Of a stretch of 64,000 nucleotides of DNA, positions 19,601 through 38,462 are shown piece after piece. Numbering within the stretch: position 1 is the first letter of the stretch; every line of letters starts with the position of its first letter. Made by a program: the position numbers and the translations under genes. The notes under the pieces are model-generated. The model saw only the letters and a program-made list of their open reading frames with translations, was not told the DNA's origin and searched no databases. Source of the DNA: Arctopsyche grandis (Eukaryota; Arthropoda; Insecta; Trichoptera; Hydropsychidae); the NCBI RefSeq assembly GCF_051622035.1, contig NC_135356.1, positions 6,180,079 to 6,244,078 of the forward strand. The letters are read 5' to 3'.

Positions 19601-21696
19601 GTTGTTTGTAATAAAACCAGAGAAATGTTATAATGATAGAAGCGCCCTTTGGCATACATTTCTTGTTTCAATACACTCGTACCGTTTCCAAAACTACGCA
19701 ATATTGTATTGCTAGCTGTCACCGAGACCCTTTCATGAAAAGAGACCTTTTCATATAGGATATTAATTGAATAATATGTTACTTAAATGATCAATTTACT
19801 TATAAAAATGTATCCCATGTTGTTTATTGTGTGTTTTTGAATGCATTGTGCAATTTTTAACGATGCACTTGCCCATTTCCTTTGCCTAGAGAAGTTTTTA
19901 TCGGACATACGTCGAACACCAAGCATCAAATATTCGATGAACCCAACAAATCTTTAAAGCTTACATACATAGGTAAAAAGTCTCTTTCGAAATTGCGATA
20001 GCATGTAAATTTTACGTAAGTCTCATGCTAGATTGTTTCGAATATAATACATATTATTGAGAAATGATACATGATTTAGTAATAATATTTTAAATCAAAT
20101 CCAGCTGATAAACTCACGCTAGTTGTGTACAGTATAGTTATAACATATGTATACTGATCATGAATAAACCACATAATAATGAGATTTATTGTTACAGTTT
20201 GGAAGTACGTTGTCCATTCCTCGATATTGACTTTACTCGTTACTATCTGAGCTTGGATAAAGATTCCAGGAGGCCAAAAGGTGATGTAGAAAAGTATTTA
20301 CTTAGAAATGCCTTTGAGGGACAAAATCTTCTACCAGCCAGCATTTTATGGAGACCCAAAGAAGCGTTTAGGTAATTCATAAATTTATCCAAACATCCCA
20401 ACACAATCAGTTCGGCGTTACTTTACTATGCGGTCTCACTGTCTCAGTTCTCGCGTGACACTGAGATTGAATAATATCGACCCTAACAACCCAATCTTAA
20501 ATGTATAGGGCCAACTTTAACTATCCTGACCCTTAAATATTGGCTGCTAATATATGTATATATTTTTTTAAGTTTTATTTCATCAATATTTTCATTAAAA
20601 AAACTTATCTTAGCAGCCAACACCTATTTATTTAAGGGTCAGGATAGGTTAGGTTAAGTTAAGGTTGGCCCTATTCATTTAAGATTTGGTTAAGAGATTT
20701 GTATCTACTGACGATATTTTGATAGAAATAATTCGACAACATTATGGGGCGGCAGGAAAAAACAAATATTGTAATAAACATTTCGTTGCTACGATACAAA
20801 TAAAAAAAATAGTTGAAGAAAAATCGAACGAGAGTAAACGGCCACTTCCGGTCGACGGATGCTTACCAAATTGTAAACATAACTTGGTTTTATGCTTAAA
20901 CTTCTAGATATGAAATTTCAGTTGAATAAACCCAACGGTTTCTGAGAAAAACATAAAAAACCTCGATTCTCTGGACTAAAAGCACTACTTCCGGTTCAGA
21001 TAAAAATATTTAAAAAATATAAAGTTATCAAAATTATTATTTCTATCACATGTAAAAAAATTTCAGTCCGATTTAGTTAACAGTTTGGGAGATAATTGAA
21101 TTCAAAAACACACACACACACACACATTTTTTCTTGATCATGAAAACGTGATCAGTAATCGATTCTGAGTTCGAATCAGTCAAAATCTCGAGTTCGAATT
21201 TTCGCATGATCACAAAACTTCATCAATTGTTACTACGTACATAGATAAAGTAAAAAATAGTCGACTGCGATTCAAAGGTAGATCGCATGCTAAGGTAGAC
21301 CGCATACTAAAGTAGCACCATCAATTCTATGTCACATTATATTTTCAGCGACGGAGTTGCAAACAATGAGAGATCACTTTTCAAAGTCATCCAAGATTTG
21401 ACTGAGCGTAGAGTTTCAGACGAGGAGTTCAATTCCTGCGCACCGAAATTTACACACTGTAAACCACTGTCAAAGGAGTCTTACTTTTATAGGTATATTT
21501 TATAAATTTTTGAAATAATGTTTATAATTTATTTTTATTTTTTAGTGATTTATTTATTCTTTTTAATTTTAGAAAATGTTTTGAAAGATATTATTCCACG
21601 TTCGAGCATCTCATACCTTACTTTTGGATGCCAAAATGGAACGATGATGTGACAGATCCATCAGCAAGATACATCAAACATTACAAAAGTCATTAG
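16644..21696 (+). CDS. ASNS: Asparagine synthetase (glutamine-hydrolysing), 11 coding exons
   Basis: It makes asparagine from aspartate, glutamine and ATP in the cytosol. Exons: 16644-16757, 16829-16960, 17032-17272, 18431-18607, 18692-18864, 19001-19178, 19262-19406, 19484-19546, 20198-20371, 21349-21492, 21573-21696. All introns are GT-AG, phases match, and the joined length is 1665 bases (554 aa), close to animal family members. The glutaminase domain has the nucleophile Cys2 (MCGIWALFG), HRGPDA (25-30), Arg48 and NGEIYN (74-79). The synthetase domain has the ATP-pyrophosphate loop SGGLDSS (253-259) and SGEGADE (358-364). The C-terminus ends WRPKEAF...YIKHYKSH. No lesion is seen. Introns 3 and 9 hold mobile elements. 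Exon 6 must extend to 19178, because ending it at the earlier GT (19163) would drop the conserved VRAGVG. Confidence 0.96.
17273..18430 (+). other. Intron 3 with an interspersed repeat copy and a hAT insertion
   Basis: About 17495-17818 plus the few bases after 18232 match 25725-26165 (same phrase from GCTTTTTATT to TACCTGAAGGGTATAGA). This is one copy of an unnamed interspersed repeat. Confidence 0.75.
17819..18232. mobile_element. hAT-type MITE in ASNS intron 3 (414 bp)
   Basis: It starts CAGGGACGTTATTT and ends AAATGACGTCCCTG, giving matching ends. GTATAGAT (17811-17818) and GTATAGAC (18233-18240) form an 8-bp duplication with one mismatch. G- and C-runs lie just inside the ends. No transposase. 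Confidence 0.88.
20414..21319. mobile_element. Foldback element in ASNS intron 9 (copy X1)
   Basis: The ends are similar and inverted (GGCGTTACTTTACTATGCGG on the left; CCGCATACTAAAGTAGCACC on the right). Inside, CTAACAACCCAATCTTAAAT and GGGCCAAC...CCTGACCCTTAAAT on the left pair with GGGTCAGGATAGG...GGTTGGCCC on the right, around a TA-rich loop. A (CA)n run lies at 21109-21125. A second copy is at 59721-60915. Confidence 0.75.
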
Positions 21697-24600
21697 ACAT
21701 CAACCATTTAACCATTTTACTTTGAAATTATTATATTCACTATGTGTTGTAATCATTATATTAAAAAAAAATATGTTTTCATAACATGAAATATAATACA
21801 TATTTACATTGAAATTATTATATTCACTATGTGTTGTAATCATTATATTAAAAAAAAATGTATTCATAAGATGAAAAATAATACATATTTACATTGATAT
21901 TATTATATTCACTATGTGTTGTAATCATCATATTAAAAAAAAAATGTTTTCATAAGGTGAAATATAATACATATTTACATTGATATTATTATATTCAATA
22001 TGTGTTGTAATCATTATATTAAAAAAAAAAATGTTTGCATAAGATGAAATATATTACATATTTACATTGAAATTATTATATTCAATATGTGTTGTAATCA
22101 TTATATTAAAAAAAAATATGTTTTCATAAGATGAAATATAATACATATTTACATTGAAATTATTATATTCACTATGTGTTGTAATCATTATATTAAAAAA
22201 AAAATGTTTTCATAAGATGAAATATAATACATATTTACATTGATATTATTATATTCAATATGTGTTGTAATCATTAAATTTAAAAAAAAAATGTTTTCAT
22301 AAGATGAAATACATATATAATACATATTATAGCATTTAAGAAATTGACATTAAAGGGAAACATTGTGCATAAATGATTTTTATTTTCTTATTTATAAAAT
22401 ATCGTCCTATCATACTTTTTAACTTTATCTATGTACGTAGTAACAATAGATGAAGTTTTTTATTTTTTTATTATATTCATATATACCAGGAAGGCCTAAC
22501 AGGTAAACCCCAATGCGCCCTCCTGGGCAATTACATCAAACATTACTAAAGTCATTAGACATCAACCATTTAACCATTTTACATAGAAAATATTATATTC
22601 AATATGTGTTGTAATCATTATATTAAAAAAAAAATGTTTTCATAAGATAAAATATAATACATATTTACATTGAAGTTATTATATTCAATATGTGTTGTAA
22701 TCATAATATTAAAAAAAAATGTTTTCATAAGATAAAATATAATACATATTTACATTGAAATTATTATATTCAATGTGTTGTAATCATTATATTAAAAAAA
22801 ATATATGTTTTCATAAGATGAAATATAATACATATTTACATTGAAATTATTATATTCAATATGTGTTGTAATCATTATATTAAAAAAAAAATGTTTTCAT
22901 AAGATGAAAAATAATACATATTTACATTGAAATTATTATATTCTCTCTGTGTTGTAATCATTAAATTAAAAAAAAAATGTTTTCATAAGATGAAATACAT
23001 ATATAATACATATTATAGCATTTAAGAAATTGATATTAAAGGGAAACATTGTGCATAAAATGATTTTTATTTTCTTATTTATAAAATATCGTCCTATCAT
23101 ACTTTTTTACTTTATCTATGTACGTAGTAACAATAGATGAAGTTTTTTATTTTTTTATTATATACATATATACCAGGAAGGCCTAACAGGTAAACCCCAA
23201 TGCGCCCTCCTGGGCAATTATATCAAACATTACTTAAGTCATTATACATCAACCATTTAACCATTTTACATTGAAATTATTATATTCAATATGTGTTGTA
23301 ATCATAATATTAAAAAAAAAATGTTTTCATAAGATAAAATATAATACATATTTACATTGAAATTATTATATTCAATATGTGTTGTAATCATTATATTAAA
23401 AAAAAATGTTTTCATAAGATGAAATCTAATACATATTTACATTGAAATTATTATATTCAATATGTGTTGTAATCATTAAATTTAAAAAAAAATGTTTTCA
23501 TAAGATGAAATACATATATAATACATATTATAGCATTTAAGAAATTGACATTAAAGGGAAACATTGTGCATAAAATGATTTTTATTTTCTTATTTATAAA
23601 ATATCGTCCTATCATACTTTTTTACTTTATCTATGTACGTAGTAACAATAGATGAAGTTTTTTATTATTTTATAATATACATATATACCAGGAAGGCCTA
23701 ACAGGTAAACCCCAATGCGCCCTCCTGGGCAATTACATCAAACATTACTAAAGTCATTAGACATCAACCATTTAACCATTTTACATTGAAATTATTATAT
23801 TCAATATGTGTTGTAATCATTATATTAAAAAAAAAATGTTTTCATAAGATGAAATATAATACATATTTACATTGAAATTATTATATTCAATGTGTTGTAA
23901 TCATTATATTAAAAAAAATATATGTTTTCATAAGATGAAATATAATACATATTTACATTGAAATTATTACATTCAATGTGTTGTAATCATTATATTAAAA
24001 AAAAATGTTTTCATAAGATGAAATATAATACATATTTACATTGAAATTATTATATTCAATATGTGTTGTAACCATTATATTAAAAAAAAATGTTTTCATA
24101 AGATGAAATATAATACATATTTACATTGAAATTATTATATTCATTATGTGTTGTAATCATTATATTCAAAAAAAAAATGTTTTCATAAGATGAAATATAA
24201 TACATATTTACATTGATATTATTATATTCAATATGTGTTGTAATCATTAAATTTAAAAAAAAAATGTTTTCATAAGATGAAATACATATATAATACATAT
24301 TATAGCATTTAAGAAATTGACATTAAAGGGAAACATTGTGAATAAAATGATTTTTATTTTCTTATTTATAAAATATCGTCCTATCATACTTTTTTACTTT
24401 ATCTATGTACGTAGTAACAATAGATGAAGTTTTTTATTATTTTATAATATACATATATACCAGGAAGGCCTAACAGGTAAACCCCAATGCGCCCTCCTGG
24501 GCAATTACATCAAACATTACTAAAGTCATTAGACATCAACCATTTAACCATTTTACATTGAAATTATTATATTCAATATGTGTTGTAATCATTATATTAA

Positions 24601-25275
24601 AAAAAAAATGTTTTCATAAGATGAAATATAATACATATTTACATTGAAATTATTATATTCAATGTGTTGTAATCATTATATTAAAAAAAATATATGTTTT
24701 CATAAGATGAAATATAATACATATTTACATTGAAATTATTACATTCAATGTGTTGTAATCATTATATTAAAAAAAAATGTTTTCATAAGATGAAATATAA
24801 TACATATTTACATTGAAATTATTATATTCAATATGTGTTGTAACCATTATATTAAAAAAAAATGTTTTCATAAGATGAAATATAATACATATTTACATTG
24901 AAATTATTATATTCATTATGTGTTGTAATCATTATATTCAAAAAAAAAATGTTTTCATAAGATGAAATATAATACATATTTACATTGATATTATTATATT
25001 CAATATGTGTTGTAATCATTAAATTTAAAAAAAAAATGTTTTCATAAGATGAAATACATATATAATACATATTATAGCATTTAAGAAATTGACATTAAAG
25101 GGAAACATTGTGAATAAAATGATTTTTATTTTCTTATTTATAAAATATCGTCCTATCATACTTTTTTACTTTATCTATGTACGTAGTAACAATAGATGAA
25201 GTTTTTTATTTATTTATTATATACATATATACCAGGAAGGCCTAACAGGTAAACCCCAATGCGCCCTCCTGGCCA
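21697..25275. repeat. Higher-order tandem array next to ASNS (about 27 units of ~85 bp)
   Basis: The core unit contains TGTGTTGTAATCATTATATT, an A run and TGTTTTCATAAGATGAAATA. I count 7, 5, 3, 6 and 6 units in five blocks. Each block ends with a shared ~170-base segment and the 3' tail of a SINE (ACCAGGAAGGCC...CCTCCTGG). Blocks 2-5 begin with a copy of the ASNS end (22531, 23218, 23732, 24505). The last two blocks are nearly identical at an offset of 772 bases. Each unit contains ATTAAA-type sequences, so ASNS transcripts may have many weak poly(A) sites. Confidence 0.93.
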
Positions 25276-25640
25276 ATTACAAACAATGCAGAATTTTTGT
25301 TACACAAGTCTCTGAATTACGAGACACTGAAAACTGGAAATTAACGAGACATCTATGAATTTTAACTTTTACATTAATCATACTCAAATAGTGGTGACAT
25401 ATGTATTAGGTAGGAAGGTTTTTACCCAATTTTTAATTACACCGTTTCAACAATGAAATCAGAAAAATTGGCAAACTCTGATAGGAAACGATTGACCTGG
25501 AGCACAAATATCCAAGTTTTGCATTACAGATATACTCGGAATAAATTCTTTTCAATCGAGGTCAACTCACGGGATCGAACTTTGCACCTCTCGGTGCTAA
25601 ACAAAAGCCCCACCATGGAGCCATGCTGCTGACTAATGTA
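25215..25640 (-). mobile_element. tRNA-derived SINE copy S1
   Basis: On the minus strand the head has a tRNA-like promoter: box A from ATGGCTCCATGGTGGGG, and box B GTTCGATCCC. The body is conserved (GTTTCCTATCAGAGTTTGCC), and the tail is the CCAGGAGGGCGCATTGGGG segment also present in the array to the left. It is the intact form of the SINE end that closes each array block. Confidence 0.82.
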
Positions 25641-25719
25641 AATATACATGTAAATAAAAAACAAATATACGAATTCTGTTTCATCATACATACATAAAAT
25701 TAGCTTATGGAAAATACAT

Positions 25720-26170
25720 ATTGATATTGATTTTTAAATGCTTTTTATTATTACTAAATTATGTTCACAATGCATCTTATATCTATTTTAATAGCTAATG
25801 ATCATTTTCTATTTTACAATTTTATTTTATTTTTGTTAGTCATTTAAGTATTATATTATTTTAATGTTAATGTACAGCATAATAGGAAAAACGTAAAGGA
25901 GGTAAGTAAAAATAGCTCAAAAACCTATTTACAATTCTTATAAGTCCTCATAATTAGAGGTAGGATAGTCACAGTGCTATCCATTGTTCGGCAAACCTAT
26001 AACAATGCATTTACAACCTTTGAACAATACACGGCCCCCTCAGGCTCCGGTGACTACTCATAATACATCTTATAAATAATATTGACTAGAGACTTTCCAA
26101 AGTCGACAATCTAAAGCAGATTGTGTTTAGGTAATCCGTGTTTATACCTGAAGGGTATAGACAGATAATA
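25720..26170. repeat. Second copy of the intron-3 interspersed repeat
   Basis: It matches 17495-17818 over its length. It lacks the hAT MITE at GTATAGAC (about 26156) and carries a different small MITE at 25955-26056. Confidence 0.78.
25955..26056. mobile_element. Small MITE, TAGAGGTAGG family, copy A
   Basis: It begins TAGAGGTAGGATAG, ends TCCGGTGACTA, and has a perfect 8-bp duplication CTCATAAT (25947-25954 and 26057-26064). It is shorter than other copies through an internal deletion. Confidence 0.88.
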
Positions 26171-26387
26171 CATACATATACTACATATGTACAGACATAT
26201 ACTTTGAATTTTGAAAAATTGAATTTTGTATTCCGGTAAGTGAAAGTGGCATTGTCTAATTTTCGCCTATTAGCGAGGGCAAAGGGTTAAGGTTATTCAA
26301 TCGGCACAAAAAAAAATAAAAAATCTTATCAAACCTAGGTTTGTGGGGGTGTTATGTACCTATATATATATGTATGTAGGTGCATGG

Positions 26388-26714
26388 TCAAAAAGTGGTT
26401 TTTGTAACTACACAGTATATACATGTGTGTGTATTGAAATTATTTTTGGATTTTATTGTAGAAATTGAATGACACTGATTCATAGTATATAAGCATATGT
26501 GAACATAATCATCAACGTGACCTTGAATGTTGCATGCGGTCAGACCGAGACCGTTTATAAGACATTGACCAGCAACTTCACTTTTACTGCTTAAATCAGT
26601 AAAAGTGAACCCATTGAGTGTGACGAATGCACCAGGTGCACGCATACTATGCATTCTGCGGACACTTTGTTTACACTGCCAAAAGAAGATGTGTGCATGC
26701 AAGATTAATATCAC
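26388..26714 (-). other. Open frame of 108 codons, unrecognised
   Basis: The frame has mixed amino-acid use from about residue 13 (CKQSVRRMHSMRAPGAFVTL onward) and a CAG before the TGT that could be a splice acceptor. There is no matching neighbour exon, homology or signal. It may be chance or an exon of a gene I cannot see. Confidence 0.2.
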
Positions 26715-26869
26715 GTATTATACATATAGACTTGCAATATTACAACTTATCTCATAAACTACTATATAGTTTCTTATAAAATAGTACAAATTTATGTAAA
26801 TATAGTAGCGAAAAGCTCCACTCATAAATCGAAAAGCTTAGGAATAAAATGATTTTCATAAAATGAATA

Positions 26870-27090
26870 ACAGGCTTTTCCTCCCGTATTCTGCGCGCGC
26901 ACATTAATACGGGAGCAAAAGCCTCTTGTTCCTCTTGTTCCTGTTGTATCCTGCTCGCGCAAATTAAGTGAGTATGTACCGTTTACCATGCACCCTTTTT
27001 TTTGATCTTTCGACTTAAGATCTTTCGATTTTCGATCTTTGCCTTCCAATATTTGCGTTTTCGGGCGTTTCACATTCGGGCTCGTCACGG
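26870..27090. repeat. Interspersed repeat with GATCTTTCGATTTTCGATCT motif
   Basis: It joins a block with TTTTCCTCCCGTATTCTGCG to one with CGATTTTCGATCTTTGCCTT. Both blocks recur, inverted or separated, at 31105-31345 and 61660-61890. Type unknown. Confidence 0.65.
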
Positions 27091-27094
27091 AGAC

Positions 27095-27096
27095 CG

Positions 27097-27186
<90 letters not shown>
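27095..27186. repeat. (TA)n microsatellite
   Basis: Pure TA repeat with one C. Confidence 0.97.
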
Positions 27187-27190
<4 letters not shown>

Positions 27191-27499
27191 TTTGTATTTT
27201 ATTGTTACAAATCAATATACACTCGCCATTACAGATTTGCTCCAATGCAACGGGTGTACGTTAACGAAATACAGAATACATAAACAATCAGAAATATAGT
27301 AATACATACATATACAGTCAGAATATATAGCATAAACCAATTAATCAGAAATAATAATCATAGAGACATCTATGGATTATTTTTAGATTTTTTTTTGTAT
27401 ACAATTTTTATACATATAATAAAAAAGAAATTATAGAGATATCTATAGATTTCAGATTACTGTGTATAATTATTACAAATTATACACAGGCAGATTTTG

Positions 27500-27697
27500 T
27501 GACAACAGGATTAGATCTAATACCAATTTTCAGGAACCGTTTCAGCAATGATCAGATAAAATTGGCAAACTCTGATAGAGAAACGATCGATTTGGAGTCA
27601 CAAAACCCCCAAATCTAACCAGCAGAATGGCGAGGACTCGAACATTTGACCTCAGTGGTGCTAAATATATACGCTACCACTAAGCCAAACTGCTGGC

Positions 27698-27700
<3 letters not shown>
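27500..27700 (-). mobile_element. SINE copy S2, truncated
   Basis: On the minus strand: CCAGCAGTTTGGCTTAGTGG (box A region), then a degenerate box B and the shared body. The 3' tail is missing. It is bordered on the right by a (TA)n tract. Confidence 0.75.

Positions 27701-27702
<2 letters not shown>

Positions 27703-27794
<92 letters not shown>
27703..27794. repeat. (TA)n microsatellite
   Basis: TA repeat immediately beside SINE S2. Confidence 0.96.
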
Positions 27795-27796
<2 letters not shown>

Positions 27797-28120
27797 CTTC
27801 TTGTTCTAGATTTAAACACTAATTTGAACGCTAAAAAAAAACAAAAAATACAGAACAATTTCAATAACCGAATTAGCAAAGAACTTGACGTTTCTAGTCT
27901 GCGATATATATTTTTTTTTGACTCTTTTAATCGTTATTAGACACTTGCGGGGATCAACGGTGTGCGAAATTCCCCTGTTACGATTGGGTATATTTTTCAC
28001 TTTTGATTCGGTTACGCTTTGATTGACTTTCCTTTCGATTTTTCCACCATCATCGATTGGTCTAGTTGCCAGAGCGCGCGACAGACACGGCTCTGAGTTG
28101 CGATCAGTCGACCTTGAGAC

Positions 28121-35306
<7,186 letters not shown>

Positions 35307-35489
35307 TTTCAATAAGGTTGATTGATTCAAAACTGTGATTATATCAATTATAAGTTTTCGATGCTTATCTTTGGGTATTATTATAATTTATTATGTAATT
35401 ACATCGAAGATAACTAGTTTACGTTTAAGTTTATTTATATACACATTATGCTATATTTAAAAAAAACACCAAAACTTCACAATAAAATT
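35307..35489 (+). terminator. 3' UTR and poly(A) signal of the unrecognised gene
   Basis: AT-rich sequence after the stop codon, with AATAAA at 35481-35486. A second AATAAA at 35791-35796 exists because this target was duplicated by the next element. Confidence 0.5.
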
Positions 35490-35790
35490 GGTAAACGGAC
35501 TACTAGTCACATGTAAACCAGTCACAGGACAACCAGTCGCGCTAGATCGGTCACACGTGATCACCCGTCACACTAAAACTGGTCACGAGAAAACTGGTCA
35601 CACCTTAAAACTGGTCACGAGAAAACTGGTCACACCCTAAAATCGGTCACGAGAAAACTGATTGACCGATTTTAGGGTGTGACCAGTTTTCTCGTGACCA
35701 GTTTTAGTGTGATGGCTGATCACGTGTGACCGATCTAGAGCGACCGGTTGTCTTGTGACCGGTTCACATTTGACTAGTAATCACCGAACC
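35490..35790. mobile_element. GGTCAC-rich foldback element with 9-bp duplication (301 bp)
   Basis: Nearly the whole element is one long imperfect palindrome. The left arm carries repeated ACTGGTCACGAGAAAACTGG and is mirrored in the right arm around about 35655. AATAAAATT flanks it on both sides (35481-35489 and 35791-35799). A 9-bp duplication suggests a Mutator-like foldback. Confidence 0.85.
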
Positions 35791-35799
35791 AATAAAATT

Positions 35800-36264
35800 A
35801 CATGCATTACATTATTAATTAATACCAAAAGAAAGTGCACATAGTTGAAACAGGTAAGGATTTGTATATTGAATGTTATAAACCAAGCAGAAAATGCATA
35901 AATAAATTTGATGACAGTATATTTCAGAAAAACATTCTTAAATTTCTATGTAACATTGTTTCATTTTATTAATAAATATTGTGACTGGAATCCAGTAGAT
36001 GTAATTTAAAATATTGTATGTTTAAGTAAGTTTTATTTATTGTATTTTAAGTATGAATATATTTAATGCATTTTAATATGTTTATGTATTTATTTAAAAA
36101 TATATTTATAAAATAATGCAAAATGTGTTATCAATTAAAAACCGATTTTTATATCTGCATTTATAAAATATGTATTAAACTCTATTACCATTAAATTGTT
36201 TATTAAATATCACTTTACAAATATATGTATGCTATCTGAAAAACTTTATTGGATTTAATTTTCA
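35800..36264. other. AT-rich DNA, nothing recognised
   Basis: No coding frame, repeat or signal stands out. Confidence 0.5.
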
Positions 36265-36690
36265 GCCAGCAGTATGGCTCGGTGGTTGCGCTTATCTTAA
36301 GCACCGAGAGGTTATTGGGTTCGATCCCGTGCTAATGTTTAATGCTGCTGGTCAAACTTGGATATTTGTGACTTCAATTCGATAGTTTTCTATCCGAGTT
36401 TATCAATTTATCTGATTTCATTGCTGAAACGGTTCCCCCCATGAAATTGGCAAAAACCATCCTATCTACTATGTCACCGATATCTGAATTTGATTTATGT
36501 ATGTATTTATGTATAATATAAAAAAAATTGTACAAGTCTAAATCTATAAAATAAAAAATAAAATAAAATTAGTTAATTTCGCTTTCTTCAGCATCTCGAA
36601 TTTCAGGGATTTATGTAATAAAAAATGCTGCAATGTTTGATAAAAGGCTAGAAAGATGCATTTCCTGGTATATATTTATGTAAAATTAAA
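36265..36690 (+). mobile_element. SINE copy S3, full length
   Basis: Head CAGCAGTATGGCTCGGTGGT (box A) and GGTTCGATCC (box B, 36318-36327), tRNA-like. Then the shared body GTTTTCTATCCGAGTTTATC and TTGCTGAAACGGTT, and the tail ending TTTCCTGGTATATA. Confidence 0.85.
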
Positions 36691-37369
36691 AAAAATATAT
36701 TACACTCCACGTTGGATAAATGAATGCATCAACTGATGCAACTATTTAATTTCATTAAATTGAAATTACTAATCCCAACGTGGAGATCACGCCCCACTGG
36801 CAGGGAGGGGGGTAATTTGATTTATTGGGGGGGGGGGGGGGCAATTTTGGTCAAATCATTAATATTTAAATATTCTTGGACTTTTCTTGTAGTATAATAT
36901 TAATTTTTGAACTTAATTCAGTTCAGTTAAAATAAGTTTTTTACTATGCATAGTTTCTAACAATAAAAAAGTTTGTTAGTACTGAGACTATTTTAGAAGA
37001 ATTTAAAAGAGAAATTTGAAAAAACATCAACAAAAAATTCATTGTCCTCTGCACGAAATGCTAGCAAAATTCGTACTCTGAAGGCACATAACTATAATAC
37101 TTCTTTTATCATATGTAAATCTGGAAAAAAATCATACTATAGGGGAGGATTATCAGGTATATCATGAGGAAGCCAGTTACATCATTTTTCTCAAAAAGTT
37201 CTGGAAGTAGATGACAAATATCTCAAAGAAATTTCATTGAGCAATAATACTGTTATGAATCGTTAAGAAAAGAAACAACAAAAAAAAGGTAGGGAGAATT
37301 TTAGTCCGAGCCGGTTTTTATGACCAAACGCAGTCTCCGCAGTTGAATGAAATTTTGAATGAAAAAACA
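36691..37369. other. AT-rich DNA with a short inverted repeat and a G run
   Basis: CTCCACGTTGG and CCAACGTGGAG (about 36704-36785) bracket a small palindromic insert. A run of 16 G's lies near 36826-36841, next to CAGGGAGGGG. No gene is seen. Confidence 0.5.
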
Positions 37370-37434
37370 CAGTTGAGCGTAAAATTTTAATTTTATTAGT
37401 CACATGGTATTATTCACAAATTATAAAAACTTAT

Positions 37435-38462
37435 TTAATATTTTGTTGCGGCTCCTTTTAATTTTATGACGGCTTTTATACGGTTAGGCATATAATCTAT
37501 TAAGTTTCTTAAAATGTCGATGGGGAAGTCTTCATACCATACTTTTTCAATCGTCTCTTTTAATGATTGATAGCTAGACACATTTGTTTTACTAACCCTA
37601 TATTTAATAGCCATCCATAAATTTTCAATTGGGTTTAAATCGGTACTATTCCCAGGCCATGTTAATGTCTTTACACCAAATTCCTCTAAATAAACCCGAA
37701 CCTAAAAAAAAGTAACAAAAATATTTCAGTTTTTTGATCGAAATATTATTAATTACATTCAATATCATTAAATAAAATTAATACGCACTAATTTAGCTCG
37801 ATGACAAGGGGCAGAGTCATCTTTGAATATGACATCATCAGAATTTGAAAGATGGTTTTCCATTGATGGGATAAAACTTTCTTCTAGAATTTTTTTATAT
37901 GCTATTCCGTTAATGGAACCTTGCACAAACTGTATTCGACCAATTCCATAATAAGAAAAACATCCTCAAACCATGTGGCTTGGGAGATGCTTCACTGTCT
38001 TCAGGGTAAATTTTTGGTCGAATCTTTCTCCAACTTTTCTTCGAACATACGGAAAACCATCGTAGCTGAAGGGGTTAAATTTCGACTCGTCAGAAAATAT
38101 GACTTATCGCCAATCCGATGTCGTCCAATTTTCGTGATATTTCGACCACTCTAATCGGTTTTTCATCATTTTCTTCGTAAGTAATGGTTTTTTCGCAGGT
38201 TTTCGAGCGTGCAGTCACTAATTTCAATTGAAAATTGATCCGAGATCTCTTTTCTTATCTCTACAGCAGTTTTGAACCGTTGCCGTAAAGATAATAGAGT
38301 TATCAGGCGATCTTGTCTCTCGGATGTGCATCTTTTCGGTCCTGTCCTCTTCTTACGAGCAAAAGTTCCAGAATCCTTTTTCTTTTTCATTCTTGACACA
38401 GTAGATACAGAACGTCCCATTTGTTGAGAAATTGATCGCAATGAATGTCCAGAGTCTGCCAA
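37435..38462 (-). pseudogene. Tc1/mariner-type transposase pseudogene with an intron
   Basis: The N-terminal frame (38462-38166) has helix-turn-helix features (HSLRSISQQMGRSVSTVSRM). Further in are IFSDESKFN (second catalytic Asp region) and LEWSKYHENW. After a GT-AG intron (37788-37702) come WPGNSTDLNPIENLW and a C-terminal tail. A frameshift near 38170 and at least two in-frame stops (before VIFSDE, and before GCFSYYG) disable it. The intron is phase 0 and 87 bases long. Direct copies of GTCACATGGTATT lie on both sides (37400, 38501). No clear inverted ends were found. Confidence 0.85.

Noticed and set aside
20460..20700. Telomere-like TTAGG motifs (also near 32790, 59890, 60690 and 62170)
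   Set aside because: Only one or two TTAGG-like units occur, always at the same place in the X foldback family, so they belong to that element.
24080..25070. Two identical 72-codon minus-strand frames, 772 bases apart
   Set aside because: They are shadows of the higher-order duplication in the tandem array.
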